The notes under the pieces were generated by a model. That model was not told the DNA's origin and did not search any database. It saw only the letters and a list, made by a program, of their open reading frames with translations. From Effrenium voratum (taxonomy: Eukaryota > Sar > Dinophyceae > Suessiales > Symbiodiniaceae), in contig CAUJNA010002146.1 of assembly GCA_963377175.1 (NCBI GenBank), positions 170,001-234,000 of the forward strand: a DNA stretch of 64,000 nt. The letters run 5' to 3'. How positions within the stretch are numbered: the stretch's first letter is position 1; each line of letters starts with the position of its first letter. Shown piece by piece: positions 31,524-40,566 of this stretch. Position numbers and translations under genes: made by a program.

Positions 31524-33830
31524 ATGGCGTCTTCGGCGAGCCCAAGTACTGCAACTTTTGGGAACAGCAGCTCAGAGGGATCCAATGGATTGATGGCTCT
31601 TCCTGCGGTGATGGATATGGTTGCAGATTCACAGGATGAACCTGGGAGCGGAGGTTCCGCGCTATTCAGCGACATATCTACTCCCACAAGATCATGGAAG
31701 CAGATCGATGTTCATCAGGAGTCGAAGAAAAGAGAATCCCCACCGAGAAGATCATCATCTTCGCCTGCGACACCACGGACGTCGCAGAAGGGCGTGAGAT
31801 CGACATCGAAGGGTGGGAGGTCAAAATCACCCACCAGTGCAGATTTTCGCGCCGTGATCAAAGAGAAGAATAAGATGGAGGTGGAGATCGGGGAATATCA
31901 GAAGACACTTGATGAGATGTCGGCAGCAATGGCGAATCTTAACCAAGAAGACTATGGAAGCACCATCCGGATCCAGGAGCTGGAAAGACGATGCGAGATT
32001 GCCAGCAAGCAGTCGGGACATCTAGTGAGTCACCACCAACACCACATGGCTGAGGCATGGCGCAAGTTTGAGGAAGAAGCCCAACAGATGCGCAAGGTGG
32101 AAATGAACGCATTTCAGTACGGGGAGAAGAAAGACATGGAGTCGAATATTATAATGCAACAGATGAGGCAAGCTGAAGGAACTATCATGGAGCAGAAGCG
32201 GGAGATTGCATTGATGAAATCCTACATGGCAAGCGAGAAGTCGGCCGCGCAGGAATCAGCTATACGTGCAAATCAGATACACCGTGAGGCTTCACAACAG
32301 ATATCAGTTTATCAGCAACAGATCAGAGGCATAGAATCTTCTACATCTATCGAGAAGTTCAACGAGGAGGAGATGGTCCAAAGTCTGAAATCACAGTTGG
32401 AGCATGCACTCGTCAAGCGCCCCGAGACGTACTCTTTGGAGGACTCCAGGGAACAGCTGATGGCGAGGCTGAATGACGTTACAGTATTTGCGGAACAGGA
32501 ATCGAAGAGAGCAGATTGCTTGCTTCGCGAAAAAGAAGAGATCGTCAAACAGTATGAGTCCGACGTGTCGATGAAGGACCAGATGATTGCTGTCGAAGGT
32601 GGTCATCGTCAGGATGCGATCTTGGAGTTAGCCCAGGTCAAAGAAGAGAAACAAGAGGAACGGTGCACGATGGACGAGAAGTCGAAGGAGGCTGAGTACT
32701 GGAGATTGACAGCTAAGGGAATGTACGATGAGTACCTCGAGGAGATGCATGAGCTTCAGAGACAACTGAAAGAAAGAGAGGCGACGCTCAAGCAAGAAGA
32801 GAGTTTTGTACGCCAACTCGATGCTGACAACGAGGAACTACGTGCACACAAGAAGCTGGAGACACAGGAAGCCTCCAGCAGCAAAGATGGACATCGTGAA
32901 CGAGCAGTAGTGAAACGCGCTGAGGGAGGAACCCAGGCTAATTCAAATAGGATAGACAAGAAGGTGGCTGGGTCAGTCCCGTCATCGTCTTCAAATCAAA
33001 TCCCTAATTCGTCGCTGATGCCAGGTTCGATCCTCTTTCCGTCTTTCGGTGATCCAATGATCGATGTACACCTATCCCAGATGCAAGGGGTTGTTGGGCA
33101 TGTCCCACAATCCACTACTACGACTGGTGGTGGTGATGGGGGGGGAAACAACGGTACTACGCCCCCATTGGATTACGGTGGATTCCCGCCCAATGGGAAT
33201 GGGCAGGGAGCGGGTCGACGTCAGTTGAGCCTCGCTGGTGGCGGAGGAGGACCTCCGGATGATCCACCCGATGATGAGGATGAGGATGACGACGACGAAG
33301 GAGATGAAGAAGACGAGGAAGAAGAAGAGGAAGAAGACGATCGGACACGGAGGAGACGAAGGAGATCGATAGATAACCGAGAGATCAAGAATGATCGACC
33401 GAGAATCTCGAGGAAAGAGGCCGAGAGAGTATCTATTCCGGCCTGGCCAAAGATCCATCAACTTGACACCTGGAAGATGCAACTGCTGATGAATGTTCTG
33501 AGCGCATGTGCAGATCCAGATACCGACGCATGGACGAAATGGCTGGAGCAGGCTCTTGGGTTGAACCCAGACCTGGATTTGCTTAGCGATTCAGGTGGCG
33601 ACAGATTTGCTACGATAGATATTAAGATGGCCATGGGCATGCAGAACATGCTGAAACAAGCACCTGACGAAGCCAAGGACGTATACCTCGATGCTACACG
33701 ACACTCTGAACTACGACATCAACAAGGGGTGATCGTGAAGGGACGAGAGTTGGTGGCATTAGTTATGCAATCATTCAGAACTTCCGATAGAACGGATCTT
33801 GTCTACACATCGAGCATTATTCAACCTTGA
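31524..33830 (+). CDS. gag: Gag of element 2, N-terminal part (coiled coil)
   Basis: 768 residues from the ATG at 31524. Residues about 1-100 are Ser/Lys-rich; about 105-480 form a long charged coiled coil rich in Glu, Gln, Lys and Met; about 530-620 is Gly/Pro-rich; a strongly acidic Asp/Glu run is followed directly by a basic RTRRRRRRS segment near 605-625. The helical gag core begins near 640 and is interrupted: the frame stops at 33830, while the matching continuation (LFNLDFPGDKN) lies in the +1 frame. The break falls inside the gag core and not at a domain boundary, so it looks like an indel and not a programmed shift. Confidence 0.82.
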   Translation: MASSASPSTATFGNSSSEGSNGLMALPAVMDMVADSQDEPGSGGSALFSDISTPTRSWKQIDVHQESKKRESPPRRSSSSPATPRTSQKGVRSTSKGGRSKSPTSADFRAVIKEKNKMEVEIGEYQKTLDEMSAAMANLNQEDYGSTIRIQELERRCEIASKQSGHLVSHHQHHMAEAWRKFEEEAQQMRKVEMNAFQYGEKKDMESNIIMQQMRQAEGTIMEQKREIALMKSYMASEKSAAQESAIRANQIHREASQQISVYQQQIRGIESSTSIEKFNEEEMVQSLKSQLEHALVKRPETYSLEDSREQLMARLNDVTVFAEQESKRADCLLREKEEIVKQYESDVSMKDQMIAVEGGHRQDAILELAQVKEEKQEERCTMDEKSKEAEYWRLTAKGMYDEYLEEMHELQRQLKEREATLKQEESFVRQLDADNEELRAHKKLETQEASSSKDGHRERAVVKRAEGGTQANSNRIDKKVAGSVPSSSSNQIPNSSLMPGSILFPSFGDPMIDVHLSQMQGVVGHVPQSTTTTGGGDGGGNNGTTPPLDYGGFPPNGNGQGAGRRQLSLAGGGGGPPDDPPDDEDEDDDDEGDEEDEEEEEEEDDRTRRRRRRSIDNREIKNDRPRISRKEAERVSIPAWPKIHQLDTWKMQLLMNVLSACADPDTDAWTKWLEQALGLNPDLDLLSDSGGDRFATIDIKMAMGMQNMLKQAPDEAKDVYLDATRHSELRHQQGVIVKGRELVALVMQSFRTSDRTDLVYTSSIIQP

Positions 33831-36800
33831 CTTTCCTGGCGACAAGAACTTGGTCATGTTCAGGAACAAATGGTATGATTTGCTGCTGAAGATGAGGAGC
33901 GAGGACAGACCCAGTAAGCTGGCTCTCAGAGACATCCTTTACAGGAAGATCAAAGGGAGCAAGAAGATGGAGTTCGGCCTCAATGCCTACCATAGACTAC
34001 CGGACAAGCATCCTCAGAAGACGTATGAATTCTTATTGGCGTTGATCGACTATCAGATCAAGGCAGATCGGGAAGACCTGATGCTCGACATGAAGGAGAA
34101 ATCGGTCAAGTCGATGATGAAGTCAGGCGGGAAGGATGCGGCTCCAGCAACTGGCAAACAGGAGAACCAGGGTGGCAAGGGCAGAAAGGGGAAACCCGGT
34201 GGACCTGATGCCGCTCCTGTGCTCCCAAAAGCCAAGGCAAAGGGCCACGCTGGCAAGAACGGCAAGTCCGACGGTGCCAGCGACAGAGGCAAGAGTCCGG
34301 GCGGAAGCAAGGATAACCCCTGCTGGTACCACTTCAAATCGGCGAAGGGGTGCGTGAAAGGGAATGAATGCACTTTTTCCCACAGCAAGAAGACGGAGCA
34401 TAAGTTGGAGAGCATGTCCAAGGGGAAAGGAAAGGGCAAATCCAAGTCCAGATCATCGTCACCAAAGAGGGATGATGGAGCATGCTTCGCGTTTCAGAAG
34501 GGGAAGTGCGATAGGGGAAGCGCTTGTAAGTACAGGCATGAGCTCATCAAGAACAATTCAGCTCCAGCAACGTCAAATGACAAGGCGCAAGCCAAGTCGA
34601 AGGCTGCCGCCAAAGCCGCAGCGCCAGCCATTGCAAGGAGGGCCATCGCAATGCCCGCGATAGTCCTGAAGCAATCGGCTCCTGCAGGGAAGGTAAGCTT
34701 CAAGAAGGACGTTGATCAGGTCGAACCGGACGAAGCCGAGACTGTCTACCACGAGCACGATGACGACGCGATGAGCGAATCATCGAGATGGTCTGGCGAG
34801 TCCGAGATCCCCGAGAAAATGGTGTGGTTCAAGGAAGTGCTCGACGTCGACGAGAATGGGGAGATCACCTACCTCGAAGACGAGAGAAGGCAATGGGAAC
34901 GAAAAGGGGAATGGTACGGTTATGAGGACAATGAGAATGAGCCTTATCAGTACGTGTACGTCGACGAGAAGAAGTTCAAAAGCAGTGATCATCGTGAATT
35001 ATCAGCCTATCAAGTCCAACGATCATTGATACGTGCGAAGATACTGAGAGAAGTAGTGGATGATGTATATAAGAAGCACTACTTCCCGGTGACCAAGGAG
35101 AGCAGCATAATGTTCGAGTATGATCGGAACAAGGACGAGATCAAGGAATCGGCTGTCGACTGGAAGAAGCAGCATGGTATGCCGAAGAACGTTTTCGCCA
35201 TGTCAACGTGCATCAGCAAACGGGTGAAATGGTTGATGGACACCGGATGTGGTCATGATCTCATCGGAAGAGCCAAGGCGAAGAGCCTGGGTGTCGACAT
35301 CGTGAAAGATGACGACGAGATCGTGTTCCAGACCGCGAATGGTTCCACTTCCACATCTGATGTGGCCAAGATAGTCGTGGACGAGTTGGACGAGACTGTC
35401 GAGCCGCATGTATTGGATGAGACACCCACGGTATTGTCAGTGGGGAGGAGATGCATGAAGATGGGTTATGCATTTCACTGGATGCCTGGTAAACTACCTT
35501 TCATGGTTACGCCAAAGCAGGGATTCGTGCACTTGCAGGTCAAGGACGATATCCCGTACCTAGTGAGTGATGGTAAGCTTCGGAGTAACAGGCATCGCCC
35601 TACGATAGACGACCTCAAGGAGCACTTTGCGGAAGTATTGGCGATGGTAACGAACGACGAGGCAGATCAGGGAGGTGACGATGAGAACGACGTCACACCC
35701 GCCGCTGTCGGTGAGTCCGCAGAGGCCGAGGGCGAACACCACGACGGGGCATTCGACTTCGGGCCACCCGGAGGAGCCGGTCCGGTACGTCCGCCTCCCG
35801 TGGCTGAGGAAATACCTGTAGATGTTGGGTCAGTCCCGCATCGACATGGTGATGCCGAAGCTCACGAGGAAGAGGTTGATGAAGATGATCCAGATGCCGG
35901 AATCGAAGTAGACGTGTACGAAGGATCATCAATAAAGAGGAAAGTGGGAGTCCTCAAGAAGGACGCCAACTCCATAGCTCATTTGCTTACACACAGATAC
36001 CGAAATCCCTTCTGCGAATCATGCGTCAAGGCAAAGATGAGACACTTCAGATCACGAACGGGAGCATTCAAAAGAGAAGTGAAGACGTTCGGTGACCTGG
36101 TGACGTTCGACTTTGTGACGGCATCAGGAGATCATGAAGTGGAAGGCAGGTATGCGCTCATCATCCGGGACATATATACCGGAATAATCATGGCTTATCC
36201 CACCGCGAGAAGAGACACTGACTCAGTCGTCAGGGCTATCAAGCACTTCTGCGGGAGGAGGAAAATCAAGCAGGTATATTCGGATGACGGCCCGGAACTG
36301 ATCAATGCGTGCGTGGAGCTGAAGCTGAACCACGACCTATCGCTGCCTGGACGGCCGCAGAACAATTCCCTTGCTGAAAGAACAAATCAATTCATCATTG
36401 ACCAGACTTCGGCTTGTCTAGTACATGCCGGTCTACCCACGTGTTATTGGGTGCAGGCCATCACCACTCTGTGCCATCTCATGAACATCGAAGAGGTGAA
36501 CGGATCGAGTGCATGGATGAGGCTGCATGGCGAGGAGTTCAAGGGCGAGAAGATACCTTTTGGTGCGCTAGTGGACTTCAAGCCGAGCGAAGCACGAGGG
36601 GGAAAGAGGGAGAAGTTCGAGCCGAGAGGGGAAACTGGTATATTTGCTGGATATGTGTTGAGCACCGGTATGCATTGGGCAAACAAGTATCGTGCTTGGG
36701 CACTTACTGCATTTGCGGGTGCAGAGCTGAACATCAAGAAGGCAAAGGTTCCACCTCGGTTGAGAATGCCACATCAGACGGAGAGGATGATCCTGAAATC

Positions 36801-37476
36801 TCCTCTGACATTCCCAATACAACAGAAGTACAAGGTTGCCAACGAGACTTTGGAAGGAATAGAGATGTCTATCGATGCAATCGGTCTGGATGCACGTGAC
36901 CGCCTGATCGAGGATGAGGACTACGAGCCTGAATTGTTGCAGAGTGACGAGAAGCGACTGCTTGACGATGAAGTCGATCAGATCGCTGGTCTACTGCTCG
37001 ACGATGGCCCGGAAGTAATCGCCGGAGATCGGGGGGATCATGCAGGAGAAGAAGATGCTAGACCGAGCTCCTCAAAAGGGAAAGGAGATGGACACCCTAA
37101 GGGCGATGAAAAGGTTGCGAAGTCCGACCTTCCACACGTGTCAGTTGGGCTACCCGGGGATGGTATCACGTACGTCAACGACGATGGCAAGGAGGTTAAG
37201 ATCGACAAGGCCGGGAGACCGTATCCTGTCGGGAAGGACGGATTCAGGCTAATGAAGACATCGAGACCTCCAGAGTTCACTCCTGAAGAATGGAAGATGA
37301 TGAGTAAATATTACACCAAGGAAGAGAAGGCCGAAGTGAAGGGCGGTGGCAAAAGAAAGAGGAAGATCCCAAGAGTAAAGAGTCTGATATTTCCGCGCCG
37401 GCAGAGGCACGGACATTACAGATGCCCGGTGGTAAGAGAATTCGAGCGATGCTTCGGAACCGCTGGGGTGGAGTAG
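33799..37476 (+). CDS. Element 2: end of gag, protease and integrase
   Basis: 1,225 residues with no proper start (first possible codon TTG); it continues the gag core of the preceding frame. Two CCCH fingers lie at about 175-195 (CWYHFKSAKGC...H) and 229-247 (CFAFQKGKC...H) within Lys/Ala-rich linkers. The aspartic protease has MDTG with D481. The integrase zinc site HxxxH...CESC is at about 727-747. The integrase core has D771, D829 and E860. A GIFAGY segment typical of the copia integrase C-terminal part follows. The final 30 residues lose similarity because of a frameshift near 37340-37380; the Lys/Glu-rich linker continues in the next frame. Confidence 0.85.
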   Translation: MSTHRALFNLDFPGDKNLVMFRNKWYDLLLKMRSEDRPSKLALRDILYRKIKGSKKMEFGLNAYHRLPDKHPQKTYEFLLALIDYQIKADREDLMLDMKEKSVKSMMKSGGKDAAPATGKQENQGGKGRKGKPGGPDAAPVLPKAKAKGHAGKNGKSDGASDRGKSPGGSKDNPCWYHFKSAKGCVKGNECTFSHSKKTEHKLESMSKGKGKGKSKSRSSSPKRDDGACFAFQKGKCDRGSACKYRHELIKNNSAPATSNDKAQAKSKAAAKAAAPAIARRAIAMPAIVLKQSAPAGKVSFKKDVDQVEPDEAETVYHEHDDDAMSESSRWSGESEIPEKMVWFKEVLDVDENGEITYLEDERRQWERKGEWYGYEDNENEPYQYVYVDEKKFKSSDHRELSAYQVQRSLIRAKILREVVDDVYKKHYFPVTKESSIMFEYDRNKDEIKESAVDWKKQHGMPKNVFAMSTCISKRVKWLMDTGCGHDLIGRAKAKSLGVDIVKDDDEIVFQTANGSTSTSDVAKIVVDELDETVEPHVLDETPTVLSVGRRCMKMGYAFHWMPGKLPFMVTPKQGFVHLQVKDDIPYLVSDGKLRSNRHRPTIDDLKEHFAEVLAMVTNDEADQGGDDENDVTPAAVGESAEAEGEHHDGAFDFGPPGGAGPVRPPPVAEEIPVDVGSVPHRHGDAEAHEEEVDEDDPDAGIEVDVYEGSSIKRKVGVLKKDANSIAHLLTHRYRNPFCESCVKAKMRHFRSRTGAFKREVKTFGDLVTFDFVTASGDHEVEGRYALIIRDIYTGIIMAYPTARRDTDSVVRAIKHFCGRRKIKQVYSDDGPELINACVELKLNHDLSLPGRPQNNSLAERTNQFIIDQTSACLVHAGLPTCYWVQAITTLCHLMNIEEVNGSSAWMRLHGEEFKGEKIPFGALVDFKPSEARGGKREKFEPRGETGIFAGYVLSTGMHWANKYRAWALTAFAGAELNIKKAKVPPRLRMPHQTERMILKSPLTFPIQQKYKVANETLEGIEMSIDAIGLDARDRLIEDEDYEPELLQSDEKRLLDDEVDQIAGLLLDDGPEVIAGDRGDHAGEEDARPSSSKGKGDGHPKGDEKVAKSDLPHVSVGLPGDGITYVNDDGKEVKIDKAGRPYPVGKDGFRLMKTSRPPEFTPEEWKMMSKYYTKEEKAEVKGGGKRKRKIPRVKSLIFPRRQRHGHYRCPVVREFERCFGTAGVE

Positions 37477-39635
37477 AATGGCAGTACAATTGGGGATTGC
37501 GGAAGAACATATCAAAGATCAAGAACCCAATGGATGGGAAGCACTTGGCTGAGCTTGAATGGGTCAGGATTGTTGTTAATCCTGTCGACGGGGTGGTTGT
37601 TCTCATGGATTCCAAACAGTCCCAAGACGTCATGAGACGAAACGTTCAGCTTGAGAAAGAATTTGAGTGTCTGGTAGTAATTTATGCCTGGAAGTTCAAG
37701 TCTGAGGAGCGATCAAAGTCGACTCCAAACTGGACGAAGGCGGTTGCATCAGTCATGGAGAGTCATAAAGACGAAGCTGAGACAGCATCGGGGACGGATC
37801 CATCGGTCGACGAATCGACGGACCTCACCTGGTATGAATGGGAGGAGTCTGCTGAGATAGTTTCTGGAAAAGTGCCACTCGCAATGCCTGCGATAGGCGA
37901 GGACGGAGAAGCCAAAAAGTACCCATCGATGCCGTGCGTGACTTCTGAGCGAATACAGCACAGAGAGAAGGCTGTGAAAGTTGTACGATTCTTCGACGCT
38001 TTAGTATCCAGGCCGGTAGGCCGGAAAGAGATGTTGACCAACCCTGATGCATTGGCATCAATGAAGAAAGAGTGGTCGGGATTAATCGACCAGGGGGTCT
38101 TCGATCTTGGCGCGGTGCGTGAATATGACGCTGTAGCCAGAGAAGCAAAAGCGAAAGGGGAAGAAATACACATGGCTCGCGCACATGGCATTTGCGTTGA
38201 AAAGCACTCACAGTTGCCTGTTGGTGATCCTAAGAGGAAGTTCAAGGGTAGAGGCGTGTTGCTGGGGAACCAAGTGAAGAACCAAAGCTTTGAGGCTGCG
38301 ATGTTTCAAGATTTGGGGAACTCCCCTGCTTCATTTGAAGCCTCGCGTTGGGCGGATTTTCTGGGTTGTCATGATGGCTGGGATGTGCAGATGGCCGACG
38401 CTGTTCAGGCGTATATACAGGCCACCTTGAGAGGTACGCCGTGTTGGATTGAATTGCCACCGGAGGCCGTGCCAGGTGAATGCAAATGGGATAAGTACAG
38501 AAGACCAGTCGTCCCGTTGAGGAAGGCGCTGTACGGACACCCAGATGCGGGAACATTTTGGGAGCAGCACTGCGATGAGTCGGTGCGTGCCGTTGGTTTT
38601 GAGCCCATCGGCGAAGAATGGCCTTCAGTGTACATTCACGAAAAGCTCCAGCTTGTTCTGGTTGTGTATGTCGACGACTTCAAAATGGCAGGGCCGCAGA
38701 AGAACCTTGCCCAAGGGTGGAGCATGTTGCGTACACGTTTGAAGATTGAGCCCGAGACTGGACTTGACATGTACCTTGGTTGCAATCAAAGCAAGGGAAA
38801 CGTCACTCTCGGGAACGGACACCGAGTAACAACGGTGACCTATGACATGGAACAGTTCCTACGTTCCTGTGTCGACCGCTATCTTGAAGTGGCGGGCGAC
38901 GTGAAGTTGAATAAGGTTGTCACCCCTGAGTTGCATGAAGAAACAAAGAATCACGTCTCACGGAAGCCTGCCAGAGAGGGGCCGTCAGTCGTGTGCAATT
39001 GGTGTAACAATCTTGTGCCCACCGACGGTTCTGCCACAGTGCCGGACCAACGGGGAGGGACTCCTGAGTTGGCCATGAAGGAGCCCGTGCGTGGACACCT
39101 TGCTCCGCATGCCGCTAGCGTACTGATGAAGTTGCTGTACGGTGCGCGGATTGCTCGCTTCGATTTGTTGCGGCAAGTGAATCGCCTAGCACGGAACGTG
39201 CATAGGTGGACTGACTCCGATGATCGGGGTTTGCATCACTTGATGTGCTATGTGCATCATACCAAACATTGGCGCATGGTCGGTTGGGTTGGAGACCCTA
39301 TGGACGATGTGCACTTGGCCTTGTATGCGGACGCTGACTTTGCGGGATGCATTGACTCGCTGCGTTCCACCTCCGGTGGACACTTGAATATACAAGGGCC
39401 TAATACCCGGTTTCCGTTGTCTGGCAGCTCTAAAAGACAGGGTTGTGTGAGTCACTCCACTCCCGAGGCCGAGATTGTTGCGGCCGACGTTGCCATGAGA
39501 TCGATGGGTATGCCCGCTCTCAAGCTGGTAGAGCGGATTCTCAAGAAGTCACCGAACTTTGTGTTCTATGACGATAATAAGGCTATGATCGGTGTCGTGC
39601 GATCGGGGAGGAAACCCCACGATGCGCCACCTTGA
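37422..39635 (+). CDS. Element 2: reverse transcriptase and RNase H (truncated)
   Basis: 737 residues; the frame is open upstream of its first ATG and really continues the integrase-side linker across a frameshift. The reverse transcriptase contains a conserved KALYGHPDAG block and YVDD at 416-419. The RNase H domain starts with YADADFAGC near residue 635 and includes STPEAEIVAADVAMR and YDDNKAM. The frame then shifts near 39600 (in a GGGGAGGAAACCCC stretch) and stops at 39635. Without the downstream histidine-containing block the RNase H is incomplete, so the copy is probably inactive. Confidence 0.85.
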   Translation: MPGGKRIRAMLRNRWGGVEWQYNWGLRKNISKIKNPMDGKHLAELEWVRIVVNPVDGVVVLMDSKQSQDVMRRNVQLEKEFECLVVIYAWKFKSEERSKSTPNWTKAVASVMESHKDEAETASGTDPSVDESTDLTWYEWEESAEIVSGKVPLAMPAIGEDGEAKKYPSMPCVTSERIQHREKAVKVVRFFDALVSRPVGRKEMLTNPDALASMKKEWSGLIDQGVFDLGAVREYDAVAREAKAKGEEIHMARAHGICVEKHSQLPVGDPKRKFKGRGVLLGNQVKNQSFEAAMFQDLGNSPASFEASRWADFLGCHDGWDVQMADAVQAYIQATLRGTPCWIELPPEAVPGECKWDKYRRPVVPLRKALYGHPDAGTFWEQHCDESVRAVGFEPIGEEWPSVYIHEKLQLVLVVYVDDFKMAGPQKNLAQGWSMLRTRLKIEPETGLDMYLGCNQSKGNVTLGNGHRVTTVTYDMEQFLRSCVDRYLEVAGDVKLNKVVTPELHEETKNHVSRKPAREGPSVVCNWCNNLVPTDGSATVPDQRGGTPELAMKEPVRGHLAPHAASVLMKLLYGARIARFDLLRQVNRLARNVHRWTDSDDRGLHHLMCYVHHTKHWRMVGWVGDPMDDVHLALYADADFAGCIDSLRSTSGGHLNIQGPNTRFPLSGSSKRQGCVSHSTPEAEIVAADVAMRSMGMPALKLVERILKKSPNFVFYDDNKAMIGVVRSGRKPHDAPP

Positions 39636-39902
39636 GAGAAGCCATGGTGTTAGCATTTCGTGGATGCATGAGATGTTCACACGTGATTACATGTACTTGG
39701 CGTATGAGGTCACCGACAGGATGGCGGCCGATATTTACACCAAGGCGTTCAATGATGGGCGCAAATGGAAACATGCATGTTTGCAGATTGGTCTACTTGA
39801 CCCGAGCTTGCTGTCTGACCCGGATACCCTCAAGGCGCTCACACCCACGTGTGATCCCATAAAGGGGACCATGCAGACCGCTTCGGGGAAAAATTATTAT
39901 AA
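39600..39902 (+). pseudogene. Element 2: out-of-frame end of RNase H
   Basis: Continuation in the +1 frame: MRHLERSHGVSISWMHEMF, then ADIYTKAF, the usual end of copia RNase H (compare ADILTKAC in element 1). The frame runs into the terminal repeat of the PLV at 39903, so the natural 3' end of this polyprotein is separated from it by 21.6 kb. Confidence 0.75.
39897..39902. other. TTATAA flank, left side of the PLV
   Basis: TTATAA directly outside the left terminal repeat; the same hexamer is at 61508-61513. Six bases is the usual target duplication of Polintons, but because TTATAA is palindromic it could also be the outermost part of the inverted repeat. Confidence 0.7.
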
Positions 39903-40120
39903 GGGGGGGGCCCTGGGGTAGGGTATTTTCAGTTCAAGGTTTCAGGGGCAGGGTTAGTTTTCAACAAGCAAACCATTTTGCCCAAAACACCAAGGGGGAT
40001 TGTGGGGAATTTTCCTAAATTTTCTCAACATTTTTTTACAATTTTTTCATTATGAAACAGTCTAAGATTTCAACATTTTCAAGGTTCGGGTTTCAGACAA
40101 TTTTACGGCTTTCTGGGGGA
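39903..40120 (+). repeat. Left terminal inverted repeat of the PLV
   Basis: Begins with eight G, then CCCTGGGGTAGGGTATTTTC, and ends near TTCTGGGGGA. It matches the reverse complement of 61292-61507 with about seven substitutions and a two-base difference in the G run. It should be the substrate of the integrase and the origin for protein-primed replication. Confidence 0.95.
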
Positions 40121-40157
40121 TACAAGGGTTGAGATTGAGACATTAATATTTGTCAAG

Positions 40158-40388
40158 TAGTTGTCTATGTTGTCAACAGGTAGTTGTCTATGTTGTCAAC
40201 AGGTAGTTTTCTATGTTGTCAACAGGTAGTTTTCTATGTTGTCAACAGGTAGTTTTCTATGTTGTCAACAGGTAGTTTTCTATGTTGTCAACAGGTAGTT
40301 TTCTATGTTGTCAACAGGTAGTTTTCTATGTTGTCAACAGGTAGTTTTCTATGTTGTCAACAGGTAGTTGTCTATGTTGTCAGCCAGC
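40158..40388 (+). repeat. 23-bp tandem repeat, about ten copies
   Basis: Unit GTAGTTTTCTATGTTGTCAACAG, with GTAGTTGTC variants in the first two and the last unit. It lies directly inside the left terminal repeat and before the first gene; the right end has no such array. Confidence 0.92.
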
Positions 40389-40400
40389 AACCCACACCCA

Positions 40401-40500
40401 CAAGGTGCAGAAAACCGCACCACCAAGGCGCGGAAAACCGCACCACCAAGGCGCGGAAAACCGCACCACCAAGGCGCGGAAAACCGCACCCTCAAAAGCC
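40401..40500 (+). repeat. Second 23-bp tandem repeat, four copies
   Basis: Unit AAGGCGCGGAAAACCGCACC plus ACC, a GC-rich sequence unlike the rest of the PLV but with the same 23-bp period as the neighbouring array. There are no spacers, so it is not a CRISPR array. Confidence 0.88.
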
Positions 40501-40530
40501 AACCCCGCACCAGCAACCCGCCCCCAAATA

Positions 40531-40542
40531 TACTTAAAGAGA
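40531..40542 (+). promoter_or_regulatory. Early-type promoter motif
   Basis: TACTTAAAGAGA, 36 bases before the ATG at 40567, followed by a TATATAGTATAG stretch next to the start. Confidence 0.65.
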
Positions 40543-40566
40543 AAATACCTTATATAGTATAGAGAA

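Larger units (their letters stand above)
31426..39902 (+). mobile_element. Ty1/copia-type LTR retrotransposon, element 2 (frameshifted, invaded by the PLV)
   Basis: Same family as element 1: identical 14-base primer-binding site, CCCH fingers in gag, DTG protease, integrase with 30 residues between the second D and the E, and YVDDFKM reverse transcriptase. It lacks the dUTPase and the methyltransferase-like domain. The coding region is broken in gag (between 33763 and 33830), in the integrase-RT linker (about 37340-37420) and in RNase H (about 39600). The 3' end is cut by the Polinton-like element at TTATAA (39897-39902). No 3' LTR was recognised on the far side of the insertion. Confidence 0.85.

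Noticed and set aside
33763..33830. Programmed frameshift in element 2 gag
   Set aside because: The break is inside the gag core domain, and element 1 shows its shift at the gag-pol border instead. An indel is simpler.
40158..40500. CRISPR array
   Set aside because: Repeats are directly adjacent without spacers and the context is eukaryotic.
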